Assembly (NCBI GenBank): GCA_963834135.1
Contig: CAWIAN010000013.1
Location: 248,001-312,000 of the forward strand
From: Bog-257 sp963834135
Lineage (GTDB): Bacteria; Acidobacteriota; Terriglobia; Terriglobales; Acidobacteriaceae
Length of the DNA stretch: 64,000 nucleotides
Reading direction: 5' to 3'
Both the position numbers and the translations under genes were made by a program. Shown here one piece after another: positions 16,862-24,996 of the stretch. The notes under the pieces are model-generated. The model saw only the letters and a list, made by a program, of their open reading frames with translations, was not told the origin of the DNA and ran no database searches. Numbering within the stretch: the stretch's first letter is position 1; every line of letters begins with the position of its first letter.

Positions 16862-17953
16862 TTAGGCTATCGCGTGCTGGGTTTGGATGCCAGCGTAACG
16901 CGCAGCCATGGCGGCAATTGTAGCTGCTGCATCGGGATGGGCAAAGCGGCGCGCAGCGTCCGACATCTTCGCGAGCAAAGTCCGGTCGGACATGAGGGAG
17001 CCGATCTCGGAAACCAGACGATCGCCGGACAGCTCGGATTGCGGCAGTATTCGGGCGGCGTCGCCCGCGGTCAGGATCTCCGCATTCTTACGCTGATGGT
17101 CGTCTGCGGCGGTCGGCAATGGGATGAAGATCGCCGGCTTTCCCGCAGCTGTAATTTCAGCAACGGTGCTCGCGCCCGAGCGGCACAGCACCAGATCGGC
17201 ACGCGCGAAGGCGCCAGGCATGTCATCGATGAAGGGCGAGACCTCGGCTGTCACCATGTGCTTCAAGTATTCGGCTTGGGCCCCGACGTAATCTTTGTCG
17301 CCAGTCTGATGAATGATGCCGAGACCCGGGAGAGCTGCGGCGAGTCGTGGCAGCGCGTCCAATACCGCCTGATTGATTGCATGCGCGCCCTGGCTGCCGC
17401 CGAAGACGAGCAGCGTGGGCGTGGCATCTTTCGGTCGCGGAGGGACGCTGAAGAACTCGCGCCGCACGGGAACGCCCGTGACCTGACAATTAGGGAAGTA
17501 GCTGCACGTCTTCTCGAACTGCACTGCCGCCGCTTTCACGGTTCGGGCGACCAGACGATTGGCGAATCCGGGAACAACATTTGGCTCAAAGGCTATGGTT
17601 GGAACGCGCAGAATCCCCGCCATCAGCATCGCCGGACCTGAAGCATAGCCCCCGACGCCGATCATCACATCGGGACGGAACTCGCGAATCAGCCTGGAGG
17701 ATGCCATCATGGCGCGAGGTAGATCCAGCATAGTCTTCACGCGCGTTGCCACGTCGACGCGATTCAGCGCTCCTACTTCGATGAGGCGCAGCTCGAAACC
17801 AGCCGCAGGCACCAGCCGCTTCTCAATCCCGCGAGGCGTGCCGACGAACAGAACTTCCGCGCGATAACGTGAGCGCAGTTCCTGCGCGATGGCGATGGCG
17901 GGAATGACGTGGCCGCCTGTGCCTCCTCCTGCAATAATGACGCGCATGCTCAC
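16862..17953 (-). CDS. murG: UDP-N-acetylglucosamine--undecaprenyl-PP-MurNAc-pentapeptide transferase
   Basis: A 363-residue GT28 glycosyltransferase that converts lipid I to lipid II at the inner face of the membrane. It has the N-terminal glycine loop GGGTGGHVIPAIAIAQEL (10-27), then GVGGYASGPAMLMA near 100, FGGSQGAHAINQAV near 190 and the UDP-GlcNAc site CRSGASTVAEITAAGKPAIF near 265. Start overlaps the end of ftsW by four bases (ATGA type), so the two are translationally coupled. Confidence 0.97.
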   Translation of the reverse strand: MSMRVIIAGGGTGGHVIPAIAIAQELRSRYRAEVLFVGTPRGIEKRLVPAAGFELRLIEVGALNRVDVATRVKTMLDLPRAMMASSRLIREFRPDVMIGVGGYASGPAMLMAGILRVPTIAFEPNVVPGFANRLVARTVKAAAVQFEKTCSYFPNCQVTGVPVRREFFSVPPRPKDATPTLLVFGGSQGAHAINQAVLDALPRLAAALPGLGIIHQTGDKDYVGAQAEYLKHMVTAEVSPFIDDMPGAFARADLVLCRSGASTVAEITAAGKPAIFIPLPTAADDHQRKNAEILTAGDAARILPQSELSGDRLVSEIGSLMSDRTLLAKMSDAARRFAHPDAAATIAAMAARYAGIQTQHAIA

Positions 17954-19041
17954 CCTGCTGTCTGACTAACGTTGAGCAGCACTCCAACAGTGGCCAAAGT
18001 GATGAACAGGGATGTCCCGCCGTACGAGATGAAGGGCAGCGGGATGCCTTTCGCCGGAACCAGGGCGAGCACAACGCTGATATTGAAGAGGGCCTGAACC
18101 ACAACCATTGCCGTTATGCCGGTGGCCAGAAATTTTCCGAACATGTCTTCCGTGCGCAAGGCTGTCCGGATGCCACGATATAGAAAGATGCCGAAAAGAG
18201 TGACCACGAGTATCGATCCCCACAAACCTAGCTCTTCTGCGGTCACGGCGAAGATAAAGTCGGTGTGCGGCTCAGGAAGGTAGAAGAGTTTCTGCTTGCC
18301 TTCCATCAGGCCGAGCCCCGTGATGCCGCCGGTGCTTACGGCGATCATCGACTGAATAATGTGGAATCCTTTGCCCTGCGGATCCTTGAAAGGATCGAAG
18401 AATGCCTGCATGCGAGCCCAACGCCAGGGCACGCGCACAATCAGAAAGTACAGAGGGACCAGGGAAGCCAGAGCTCCGGCCCAGAGATATTGCATGTTCA
18501 TGCCTGCGACATACAGCACCGCCGTGGAGATCGCGACGCATGCGATGGCCGTGCCCAGGTCAGGCTCCTTGACGATCAGCAGCGCAAACAGCAGCGTAGG
18601 AGCTGCCGCCGGGAGCAGTACATTCTTGACGTCGGTAATCTGCTGCCAGCGCGATTCGAGGAAGTAGGCGAGATACAGGATCAGCGCCGGTTTGGCCATC
18701 TCCGACGGCTGAAACGAGAGAGCGCCAAACTTAATCCAGCGGTGCGTGTTGTGCGAGTCTCGGAAGAAGAAGACGACAATCAGCAGCAGTGAGGTAATGC
18801 CGAGGAACGTAAAAACCACCGTCGGCCGGCGGAACTGCTTATAGTTCACGTTCATGATGACGATCATGGCGACCAGTCCAGCTGCCGCCCACGCCATCTG
18901 CCGCACCAGGAAGCCGTACGGCGAGCCGAAGCGTTCTTTCGCCATCACGGCCGAGGCGCTGAAGACCATCACCAGCCCGATGAATACGAGCAATAGCGTG
19001 ACCGTGAACAGCCATTTGTCGACGCTGACGCGCTTGGCCAT
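17950..19041 (-). CDS. ftsW: SEDS-family septal peptidoglycan polymerase FtsW
   Basis: A 363-residue membrane protein with about ten membrane helices. It polymerises lipid II together with the class B PBP FtsI. Family motifs: WAAAGLVAMIVIM in the N-terminal half, FQPSEMAKPALILYLAYFL near 110, the large extracellular loop with the catalytic-region DPFKDPQGKGFHIIQS near 218, HTDFIFAVTAEELGLWGS near 260 and the signature GIPLPFISYGGTSL near the end. Its ATG directly abuts the murD stop codon (TAAATG). RodA is the alternative SEDS member, but the operon position supports FtsW. Confidence 0.95.
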   Translation of the reverse strand: MAKRVSVDKWLFTVTLLLVFIGLVMVFSASAVMAKERFGSPYGFLVRQMAWAAAGLVAMIVIMNVNYKQFRRPTVVFTFLGITSLLLIVVFFFRDSHNTHRWIKFGALSFQPSEMAKPALILYLAYFLESRWQQITDVKNVLLPAAAPTLLFALLIVKEPDLGTAIACVAISTAVLYVAGMNMQYLWAGALASLVPLYFLIVRVPWRWARMQAFFDPFKDPQGKGFHIIQSMIAVSTGGITGLGLMEGKQKLFYLPEPHTDFIFAVTAEELGLWGSILVVTLFGIFLYRGIRTALRTEDMFGKFLATGITAMVVVQALFNISVVLALVPAKGIPLPFISYGGTSLFITLATVGVLLNVSQTAG

Positions 19042-20445
19042 TTATTTACCGCCTCCAGGAGCACTGCTTCCTACGCGCTCGCGCTCCTGCTTTCTTGCCG
19101 CCAGTTGCCGGACTAAATCTTTGAAAACGCCACCGCGATGCTCGTAGCTGTCGAACTGGTCGAAGCTGGCGCACGCCGGGGCGAGCAATACGATGTCCCC
19201 AGGAGTAGCCATCTCGCTGGCGCGCTTGACCGCCGCTTCCAGAGTTCCAGCTCCCACAATTTCTGTGCCGCTCGCTTGCGACTCGATTTTTGCCGCGGCT
19301 GCACCTATCGTGTAGACACGCTTCACGCGCTCTTTCAACAGATTGTTCAGGACGCTATAGTCGCTGCCTTTGTCCTTGCCACCGAGGATGAGGTGGATTT
19401 TTCCCGGGAAAGACTCCAGTGCTTTGATGGTCGCGTCGACGTTGGTCGCCTTTGAATCGTTGTAATATTCGACACCGCCAACGGTGGCTACATACTCCAG
19501 ACGATGCTCGACGGCTTTGAATGCGGCGACGGCTCGGCGAATCTCTGCCGGCTGAACCCCGGCCAGCATTCCGACACAAACGGCCGCGAGCACATTCTCC
19601 ACGTTGTGCGAGCCCTTCAGGCTGATTTCGCTCAGCGGCATGATGTCGCGTGTGCCCAGGTGATCCCGCCATCCGACATGATCGCCGTGGACAAACGCTC
19701 CGCGATCGACTTCATCCAGCCGGCTGAACCAGTAGACTGCGGACTTGGTTCGCGCGGCGAGCGCAGCACACGGCTCGTTGTCGGCATTCAGCACCGTGAA
19801 ATCGCTCGATGTCTGGTTCTCAAAGATGCGAGCTTTGGCGCCGGCATAGTTCTCGAAGGTGTGATGGCGATCAAGATGATCGGGCGTGATGTTCAGCACC
19901 ACGGCGATCTGCGGATGAAAAGTCTCGATGGTTTCCAATTGAAAGCTGCTGATCTCGAGCACCAGCCAGGAATCATCCGTGGCCCGATCGACGAAAGTGA
20001 TCGCCGGCGTGCCGATGTTTCCGCCAACCAGAGTCTGCCGTCCGCCGGCGGCGATAATGTCGCCCGCCAGTGTCGTCGTAGTCGTTTTGCCATTGGAGCC
20101 GGTAATGGCGACCATGTGACCCTTCAGGAAGTGCGCGGCAAGTTCCACCTCGCCGATGACGGGGATACCACGCTCGCGTGCATGAACGAGTTGGGGGACA
20201 TCGTAGGGAACTCCGGGGCTGACTACGATCAGATCCTGGTCGCGAAACGTGCGCTCGCCATGCTGTCCGGTCTCGACGCTGATACCGTGATCGAGCAGTT
20301 GAGGAATGCCATCGCGAAGTTGTTCCGGCGATTTGGCATCGGAGACGGCGACTTTGGCTCCTCGATTCTCGAGAAACAATGCGCTAGCCACGCCGGATTT
20401 CCCCAGCCCCACCACCAGCACGCGTTGGCCCTTGACATCCATCAC
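19042..20445 (-). CDS. murD: UDP-N-acetylmuramoylalanine--D-glutamate ligase
   Basis: A 467-residue Mur ligase that adds D-Glu. N-terminal nucleotide fold motif VLVVGLGKSGVASALFL (10-26), P-loop ITGSNGKTTTTTLAGDII near 115, LEISSFQLETI (the MurD-specific Glu/Ser/Phe segment) near 160, LNITPDHLDRH near 184, YNDSKATNVDATIKALES and the LGGKDKG loop in the C-terminal half. It is preceded by a 118-base gap after mraY and followed without gap by ftsW. Confidence 0.97.
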   Translation of the reverse strand: MMDVKGQRVLVVGLGKSGVASALFLENRGAKVAVSDAKSPEQLRDGIPQLLDHGISVETGQHGERTFRDQDLIVVSPGVPYDVPQLVHARERGIPVIGEVELAAHFLKGHMVAITGSNGKTTTTTLAGDIIAAGGRQTLVGGNIGTPAITFVDRATDDSWLVLEISSFQLETIETFHPQIAVVLNITPDHLDRHHTFENYAGAKARIFENQTSSDFTVLNADNEPCAALAARTKSAVYWFSRLDEVDRGAFVHGDHVGWRDHLGTRDIMPLSEISLKGSHNVENVLAAVCVGMLAGVQPAEIRRAVAAFKAVEHRLEYVATVGGVEYYNDSKATNVDATIKALESFPGKIHLILGGKDKGSDYSVLNNLLKERVKRVYTIGAAAAKIESQASGTEIVGAGTLEAAVKRASEMATPGDIVLLAPACASFDQFDSYEHRGGVFKDLVRQLAARKQERERVGSSAPGGGK

Positions 20446-20563
20446 AACTTTGTCATCCAGAGGGGGCGCTCGCCGTTGTTGCGGGCGCGGAGTCGAAGGA
20501 CCCCTATGGCTCGCTATTCAATTTTCGTGCCTAACTCGCCATTGTGACACGTTCCCGCGGCCA

Positions 20564-21700
20564 CTACCTCAACTTCAATGTGGTGAGAGCAAAGAGTGCA
20601 AACACCAGCGACGCAATCCAGAACCGCACGATGACTTTCGACTCGCTCCAGCCCAGCAGCTCAAAGTGGTGATGGATCGGCGCCATCTTAAAGATGCGCT
20701 TTCGCCTCAGCTTGTACGAGCCCACCTGCAGGATCACCGAGAGCGCCTCAATCACGAATATGCCGCCGATAAACGGCAGCAGCAGCTCCTGCTTGATGAT
20801 GACGGCCACAGTGCCGATGGCTCCGCCCAAGGCGAGAGAGCCTACGTCGCCCATGAATATCTCGGCCGGGTGGGCGTTGTACCAGAGGAAGCCGATCGCC
20901 GAGCCGACCATCGATCCGCAGAAGATCGTCACCTCGGAGACCTGGGGCATCTTGGCGAGCTCAAGGTAATCGGCGAAAACGGCGTGGCCGCTGACATAAG
21001 TCAGTACGGTCAGCGCGCCTGCGGCAATCACGGTACAGCCGATCGCCAGTCCGTCCAGTCCGTCGGTGAGGTTCACGGCATTGCTGGAACCCACAATGAT
21101 GATCGCCACAAAAGCGACGAAAGGCAGGAAAGCCAGTGGCGCGACGTAGCCATGATCCCACTTGCCAACCACCAGGTCGGGCCGAAAGTGCTTCAGGAAG
21201 GGCACGATCAAGCGGGTCGAATAAAGGCCGTGGGTTTCCAGAGCACTGAGCACGCCGCCGACGATGATGGCTGCCAGAAACTGGTAAAGCAGCTTCGCCC
21301 GAGCGGTCAATCCCAGGTTGCGGCGGTGCACGACCTTTAGATAGTCGTCCGCAAAGCCTATGGCCGCAAAGGCCAGCGTGGACAGTACGGCGATCCAGAC
21401 AAAGCGGTTCGTTAGGTCAGCCCAAAGTAACGTGGGAATCACCATGCCGACAACGATGAGCACTCCACCCATGGTTGGCGTGCCGGCTTTCTTCTGATGG
21501 TCTTTAGGACCGTCCTCGCGAATGTACTGGCCGATCTGGAATTCGCGCAGACGGCGAATCACCGCCGGTCCGATGATCAGTCCGATGAAGAGGGCGGTTA
21601 AGCTGGCGAATACTGTACGAAACGTGAGATAGCGAAAGATTCGGAACGGGCCGATGTGGAAGACGACAAATCCTTTTTGATACAGCAGCCAATAGAGCAA
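20564..21700 (-). CDS. mraY: Phospho-N-acetylmuramoyl-pentapeptide-transferase
   Basis: A 378-residue polytopic enzyme that makes lipid I by transferring phospho-MurNAc-pentapeptide to undecaprenyl phosphate. It has about ten membrane helices. Conserved loops: KKAGTPTMGGVLI near 70, the Asp pair FADDYLKVVHRR near 117, NAVNLTDGLDGLAIG near 206, FMGDVGSLALGG near 282 and MAPIHHHFELLGWSE near 340. All catalytic Asp and the HHH motif are intact. It is separated from murF by 328 bases of repeat-like sequence. Confidence 0.97.
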   Translation of the reverse strand: MLYWLLYQKGFVVFHIGPFRIFRYLTFRTVFASLTALFIGLIIGPAVIRRLREFQIGQYIREDGPKDHQKKAGTPTMGGVLIVVGMVIPTLLWADLTNRFVWIAVLSTLAFAAIGFADDYLKVVHRRNLGLTARAKLLYQFLAAIIVGGVLSALETHGLYSTRLIVPFLKHFRPDLVVGKWDHGYVAPLAFLPFVAFVAIIIVGSSNAVNLTDGLDGLAIGCTVIAAGALTVLTYVSGHAVFADYLELAKMPQVSEVTIFCGSMVGSAIGFLWYNAHPAEIFMGDVGSLALGGAIGTVAVIIKQELLLPFIGGIFVIEALSVILQVGSYKLRRKRIFKMAPIHHHFELLGWSESKVIVRFWIASLVFALFALTTLKLR

Positions 21701-22028
21701 ATTCGTTCCCGTCCTGAATCAATCTGTATGAAACGCCGGGTGGAGCACCGCTTCAGAGGTGCAGTTACGTTTAGCTCAGATACCAGGCTTCAGCCGCTGA
21801 GGTAAGTCACCACTTCATGCGCTGAAGGACGTCCTCAAGCTAGGTCCTGCAATGCATGGGCTGAATAGTTCGCCGAAAAACTCCTCCCACTCTGGTGCCT
21901 CCGGCTAAAGCCGACTCCGATCAAGAAATAAAGGCCTTGGACGCTGGCCTGAAGGCCAGCTCTACCCGAAACTTTCTGCAGCCGAGCTTTTCAGCAGCCT
22001 GTGAAGGCGTACTCCACCCATCCAAAAT
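21701..22028. repeat. Intergenic region with REP-like palindromes between murF and mraY
   Basis: No gene seen. It contains at least two short perfect palindromes: CGGCT/AGCCG at 21902-21913 and GCTGGCCT-ga-AGGCCAGC at 21943-21960. A third, weaker pair (CTTCAGC and GCTGAAG) lies near 21752-21790. The second palindrome is almost identical to one at 28033-28050, which marks these as members of a dispersed family. The region interrupts an otherwise compact operon. Confidence 0.65.
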
Positions 22029-23411
22029 CTAACGTGCGACTGCGGGAACTTCACCGGCTAGTTTCTCCAGCGCCCGCTCCAAACGCACACCCCGTGAAGC
22101 CTTCAGCAGCACCACATCGCCGGGTTTGATCTCCCGCTTCAGCCAATCACCGGCTTCTTCCGGGGTCTTCACGAACTCCGCCTGAATGCCCGACTCTTTC
22201 GCGCCTTCGACGATTGCCTGGGCCAAGCCGCGCACGCCCAGCAGTACATCGATCCCGGCTTGCGCCATGTGTCGGCCCGACTCGCGATGCATCGTTTCGC
22301 CAGCGGGACCGAGCTCCAGCATTTCACCAGCGACGACGATCCTGCGTTGCGCCGGAATTTTCGCCAGCGAACGCACCATGTTGTCCAAGGCCTTCGGATT
22401 CGAATTGTAGCAATCGTTGATCACGGTCGCGCCGTTGATGTGAAGGATTTCTCCACGCTTGTCACCAGCTGATAACGTGGAAAGTGATTCGGCGGCTATC
22501 TGCAGCGGGACGCCATATTGCAAGCCAACCGCAATTCCAGCCAGAGCGTTGTAAATGTTGTGCTCCCCCAGCAGCGGCAAGACGGCGTGAGCTCTGTTGC
22601 CGTCGACTACGACGTCGAATGCCGAACCTTTGGGTCCCAGCGATTCGATGTTCTGGAAGGACACGTCGGCCGACGAATGCCGGCCGAACATCACCACCCG
22701 GCCATGAAAATCGCGTCCAAACTGCGAAACGTATTCGTCGTCGGCATTCAGCACCGCAATCCCACCCGCAGGCAGCGACTGAATCAGCTCATACTTGGCT
22801 CGCGCGATTGCGGCGATCGACTCGAAGAATTCCAGGTGGACTGGGGCCACCATCGTCACGACTCCACAGTCGGGCTCTGCCAGCTTGGCCAGCGCAGTGA
22901 TCTCGCCCGCGTGCGACATGCCCATCTCGATGACGGCGATCTCGTGCTCCGGCTCAAGTTTCAGAAGTTGCAAAGGCATGCCAAAGTGGTTGTTCAGATT
23001 GCCCTGGGACTTCAGGACTTGGTGACGTGTCGCCAGCACGTGCGCGATGGTTTCCTTGGTAGTGGTCTTGCCGGCAGAGCCAGTCACGCCAACCAGCGGC
23101 TTTCCCCATAGCCGTCGGACCGCCGCGCCCAGGCGCTGTAGAGCCAGCAGGGAATCATCGACAACCAGCAACCGTGACTTGGAAGCGAAGCGTTCGGCCT
23201 GCTGCTTTTCCACTACCGCGGCAATGGCGCCTTTGGCCAACGCGGCTTCCACATAGTCGTGGCCGTCGAGGCGCTCGCCGCGAACCGCGAAGAACAGATC
23301 ACCCGGCTGAACGGTGCGCGAGTCAATGGAGTAGCCGCCGGTTACGGCACCCGGATCGAATTCGCCGGTGGCCGGCATGAACTCGGCAGAGCGTGCGAGT
23401 GTCAGTTTCAT
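22029..23411 (-). CDS. murF: UDP-N-acetylmuramoyl-tripeptide--D-alanyl-D-alanine ligase
   Basis: A 460-residue Mur ligase that adds the D-Ala-D-Ala dipeptide. N-terminal domain with the typical YSIDSRTVQPGDLFFAVRGE (27-46) and LDGHDYVEAALAKGA, P-loop GSAGKTTTKETIAHVL near 110, NLNNHFGMPLQLL and EMGMSHAGEI (MurF-specific) near 141-168, and the C-terminal NDCYNSNPKALDNMV and AGEMLELG segments. Its start overlaps murE by four bases (ATGA), so the pair is coupled. A source of D-Ala-D-Ala (Ddl) must be encoded elsewhere. Confidence 0.97.
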   Translation of the reverse strand: MKLTLARSAEFMPATGEFDPGAVTGGYSIDSRTVQPGDLFFAVRGERLDGHDYVEAALAKGAIAAVVEKQQAERFASKSRLLVVDDSLLALQRLGAAVRRLWGKPLVGVTGSAGKTTTKETIAHVLATRHQVLKSQGNLNNHFGMPLQLLKLEPEHEIAVIEMGMSHAGEITALAKLAEPDCGVVTMVAPVHLEFFESIAAIARAKYELIQSLPAGGIAVLNADDEYVSQFGRDFHGRVVMFGRHSSADVSFQNIESLGPKGSAFDVVVDGNRAHAVLPLLGEHNIYNALAGIAVGLQYGVPLQIAAESLSTLSAGDKRGEILHINGATVINDCYNSNPKALDNMVRSLAKIPAQRRIVVAGEMLELGPAGETMHRESGRHMAQAGIDVLLGVRGLAQAIVEGAKESGIQAEFVKTPEEAGDWLKREIKPGDVVLLKASRGVRLERALEKLAGEVPAVAR

Positions 23412-24913
23412 GATCTCGCTGCCTGCTCCTGTGCGCTTCCGTAACCCGCGGCCAGCAATGCCTTGGTGGCTTCGTCAATATCGTCGAATGGTACGGCTCC
23501 AGCGTTAGTGACCTGAAGTTTCTCGTGGCCCTTGCCCGCGATCAGCACGATGTCGCCGGAATTTGCTTCATCGATTGCCAACGCGATGGCTTTCCGGCGG
23601 TCGGGCTCCAGCGTGTACTTCGTACCGCTTCGTTGCAGGCCGGGCAAGGCGTCGTTCATGATGTCGATGGGATTTTCGCTACGCGGATTATCGCTGGTCA
23701 GGATCACAAAGTTGCTGCCCGCGCCAGCAGCGTCGCCCATCAGGGGCCGCTTGCTGCGGTCGCGATCTCCTCCGCATCCGAAGACAGTGATGACGCGTCC
23801 AGCGCCGCCTCGTTGGGCGAGGAAATCATGCGCGAGCGCAGTGAGATTCCGCAAAGCGTCATCGGTGTGGGCGTAGTCGACAATCACCGTGAAGGGCTGG
23901 CCGACATCGACGCGCTGAAATCGGCCGTCCACGCGGTCCAGTTGGAAGGCCGCATCCGCGATGGCCTTTGGCTCAACGTTTCGTGCATAGGCCGCAGCGG
24001 AAGCCGCCAGCAGATTGTAGACATTCACGCGTCCCAGAAGCTGGCTCCAGATCGGGTACTTGCCCGACGGAGCGACCAGCGTGAACTTCGTACCGTTGCT
24101 CTGGATGCTCACATCTTCAGCATGGAAGTCGCCGCTCTCCATGCCGTAGGTGAATACTTCCTGCTGCCTTTTGCAGAGCTTAATGATGCGTTGACCGTAC
24201 TCATCATCGACATTGATGACGGCCGCGCGCGGCGGCTCGGTGCCGGAGCCCTGAAACAAGAGAGCTTTCGACTCGAAGTACTTTTCCATCGTGACGTGAT
24301 AGTCGAGATGGTCGCGCGTCAGGTTAGTAAAGATGGCGACGTCGTAAGGTATGCCGTAAATGCGTTGCTGCTCAAGCGCGTGCGAGGAGACTTCCATGAC
24401 TACTTCGGTGCAGCCAGCCTGTAAGGCTCGCGTGAAGAACTGGTTCAACTCGAGTGCTTCAGGGGTGGTGTGCGGCGCAGGAAAACGTTGGTCCTCAATG
24501 CGATATTCAACCGTGCCGATGAGCGCGGTCTTGCGTCCGCCGGCGCGCAGCATCGCGTTCAGCAGGAACGATGTAGTTGTCTTGCCGTTCGTGCCCGTGA
24601 TGCCGGAGATGCTCAATTTCTCCGCGGGGCGTCCGTAGAAGTTCGCGCTCAGCCTCGCCAGGGCGCGGCGTCCATGTTCCACTTGCGCCCAGGCAACACC
24701 GGGTTGCGGCGGCAGGGTATCGCTTACGATCGCCGTTGCTCCGGCTTTTAATGCAGTGTCGATGTACTGATTGCCGTCGGCAGACCCGCCGCGCATAGCG
24801 ACGAAGCACCAGCCGGGCTTAACGCGCCGGCTGTCATAATCCAATCCTGCGATGGGAGGATTGCCTTGCTGCGCGAGGTATCCAACACCATCCAAGAGCT
24901 CGAGAAAGTTCAT
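23408..24913 (-). CDS. murE: UDP-N-acetylmuramoyl-tripeptide synthetase (meso-diaminopimelate-adding)
   Basis: A 501-residue Mur ligase. The start at 24913 (MNFLELLDGV) is chosen because the usual MurE N-terminus begins here; the frame is open upstream for 49 more codons without family resemblance. P-loop GITGTNGKTTTSFLLNAML near 110, HTTPEALELNQFF, EVSSHALEQQR near 185 and the ligand-selecting motif DNPRSENP near 416. DNPR indicates meso-diaminopimelate rather than lysine, so the wall is predicted to be of the direct mDAP type. A TATAAT lies nine bases before the start, but no matching -35 was found. Confidence 0.97.
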   Translation of the reverse strand: MNFLELLDGVGYLAQQGNPPIAGLDYDSRRVKPGWCFVAMRGGSADGNQYIDTALKAGATAIVSDTLPPQPGVAWAQVEHGRRALARLSANFYGRPAEKLSISGITGTNGKTTTSFLLNAMLRAGGRKTALIGTVEYRIEDQRFPAPHTTPEALELNQFFTRALQAGCTEVVMEVSSHALEQQRIYGIPYDVAIFTNLTRDHLDYHVTMEKYFESKALLFQGSGTEPPRAAVINVDDEYGQRIIKLCKRQQEVFTYGMESGDFHAEDVSIQSNGTKFTLVAPSGKYPIWSQLLGRVNVYNLLAASAAAYARNVEPKAIADAAFQLDRVDGRFQRVDVGQPFTVIVDYAHTDDALRNLTALAHDFLAQRGGAGRVITVFGCGGDRDRSKRPLMGDAAGAGSNFVILTSDNPRSENPIDIMNDALPGLQRSGTKYTLEPDRRKAIALAIDEANSGDIVLIAGKGHEKLQVTNAGAVPFDDIDEATKALLAAGYGSAQEQAARS

Positions 24914-24996
24914 TCTACCCGCATTATAGCTGCGTATTTGCGCATCGTGAGTTGATTGCGACACGCTGTGCTCCGTGATTCTATTAATGAAAACCC

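Noticed and set aside
20470..20520. Sequence with GAGTCGAAGGACCCC in the mraY-murD gap, considered as a repeat copy related to 2336-2358
   Set aside because: Only the eight bases GTCGAAGG are shared; too short to call a repeat.
19504..21340. Two overlapping plus-strand frames of about 345 codons across murD and mraY
   Set aside because: Shadows of conserved minus-strand genes; arginine- and histidine-rich products of no known type.
24923..24928. TATAAT just before murE, as an internal promoter
   Set aside because: No acceptable -35 box at 16-18 bp, and it lies nine bases from the start codon.
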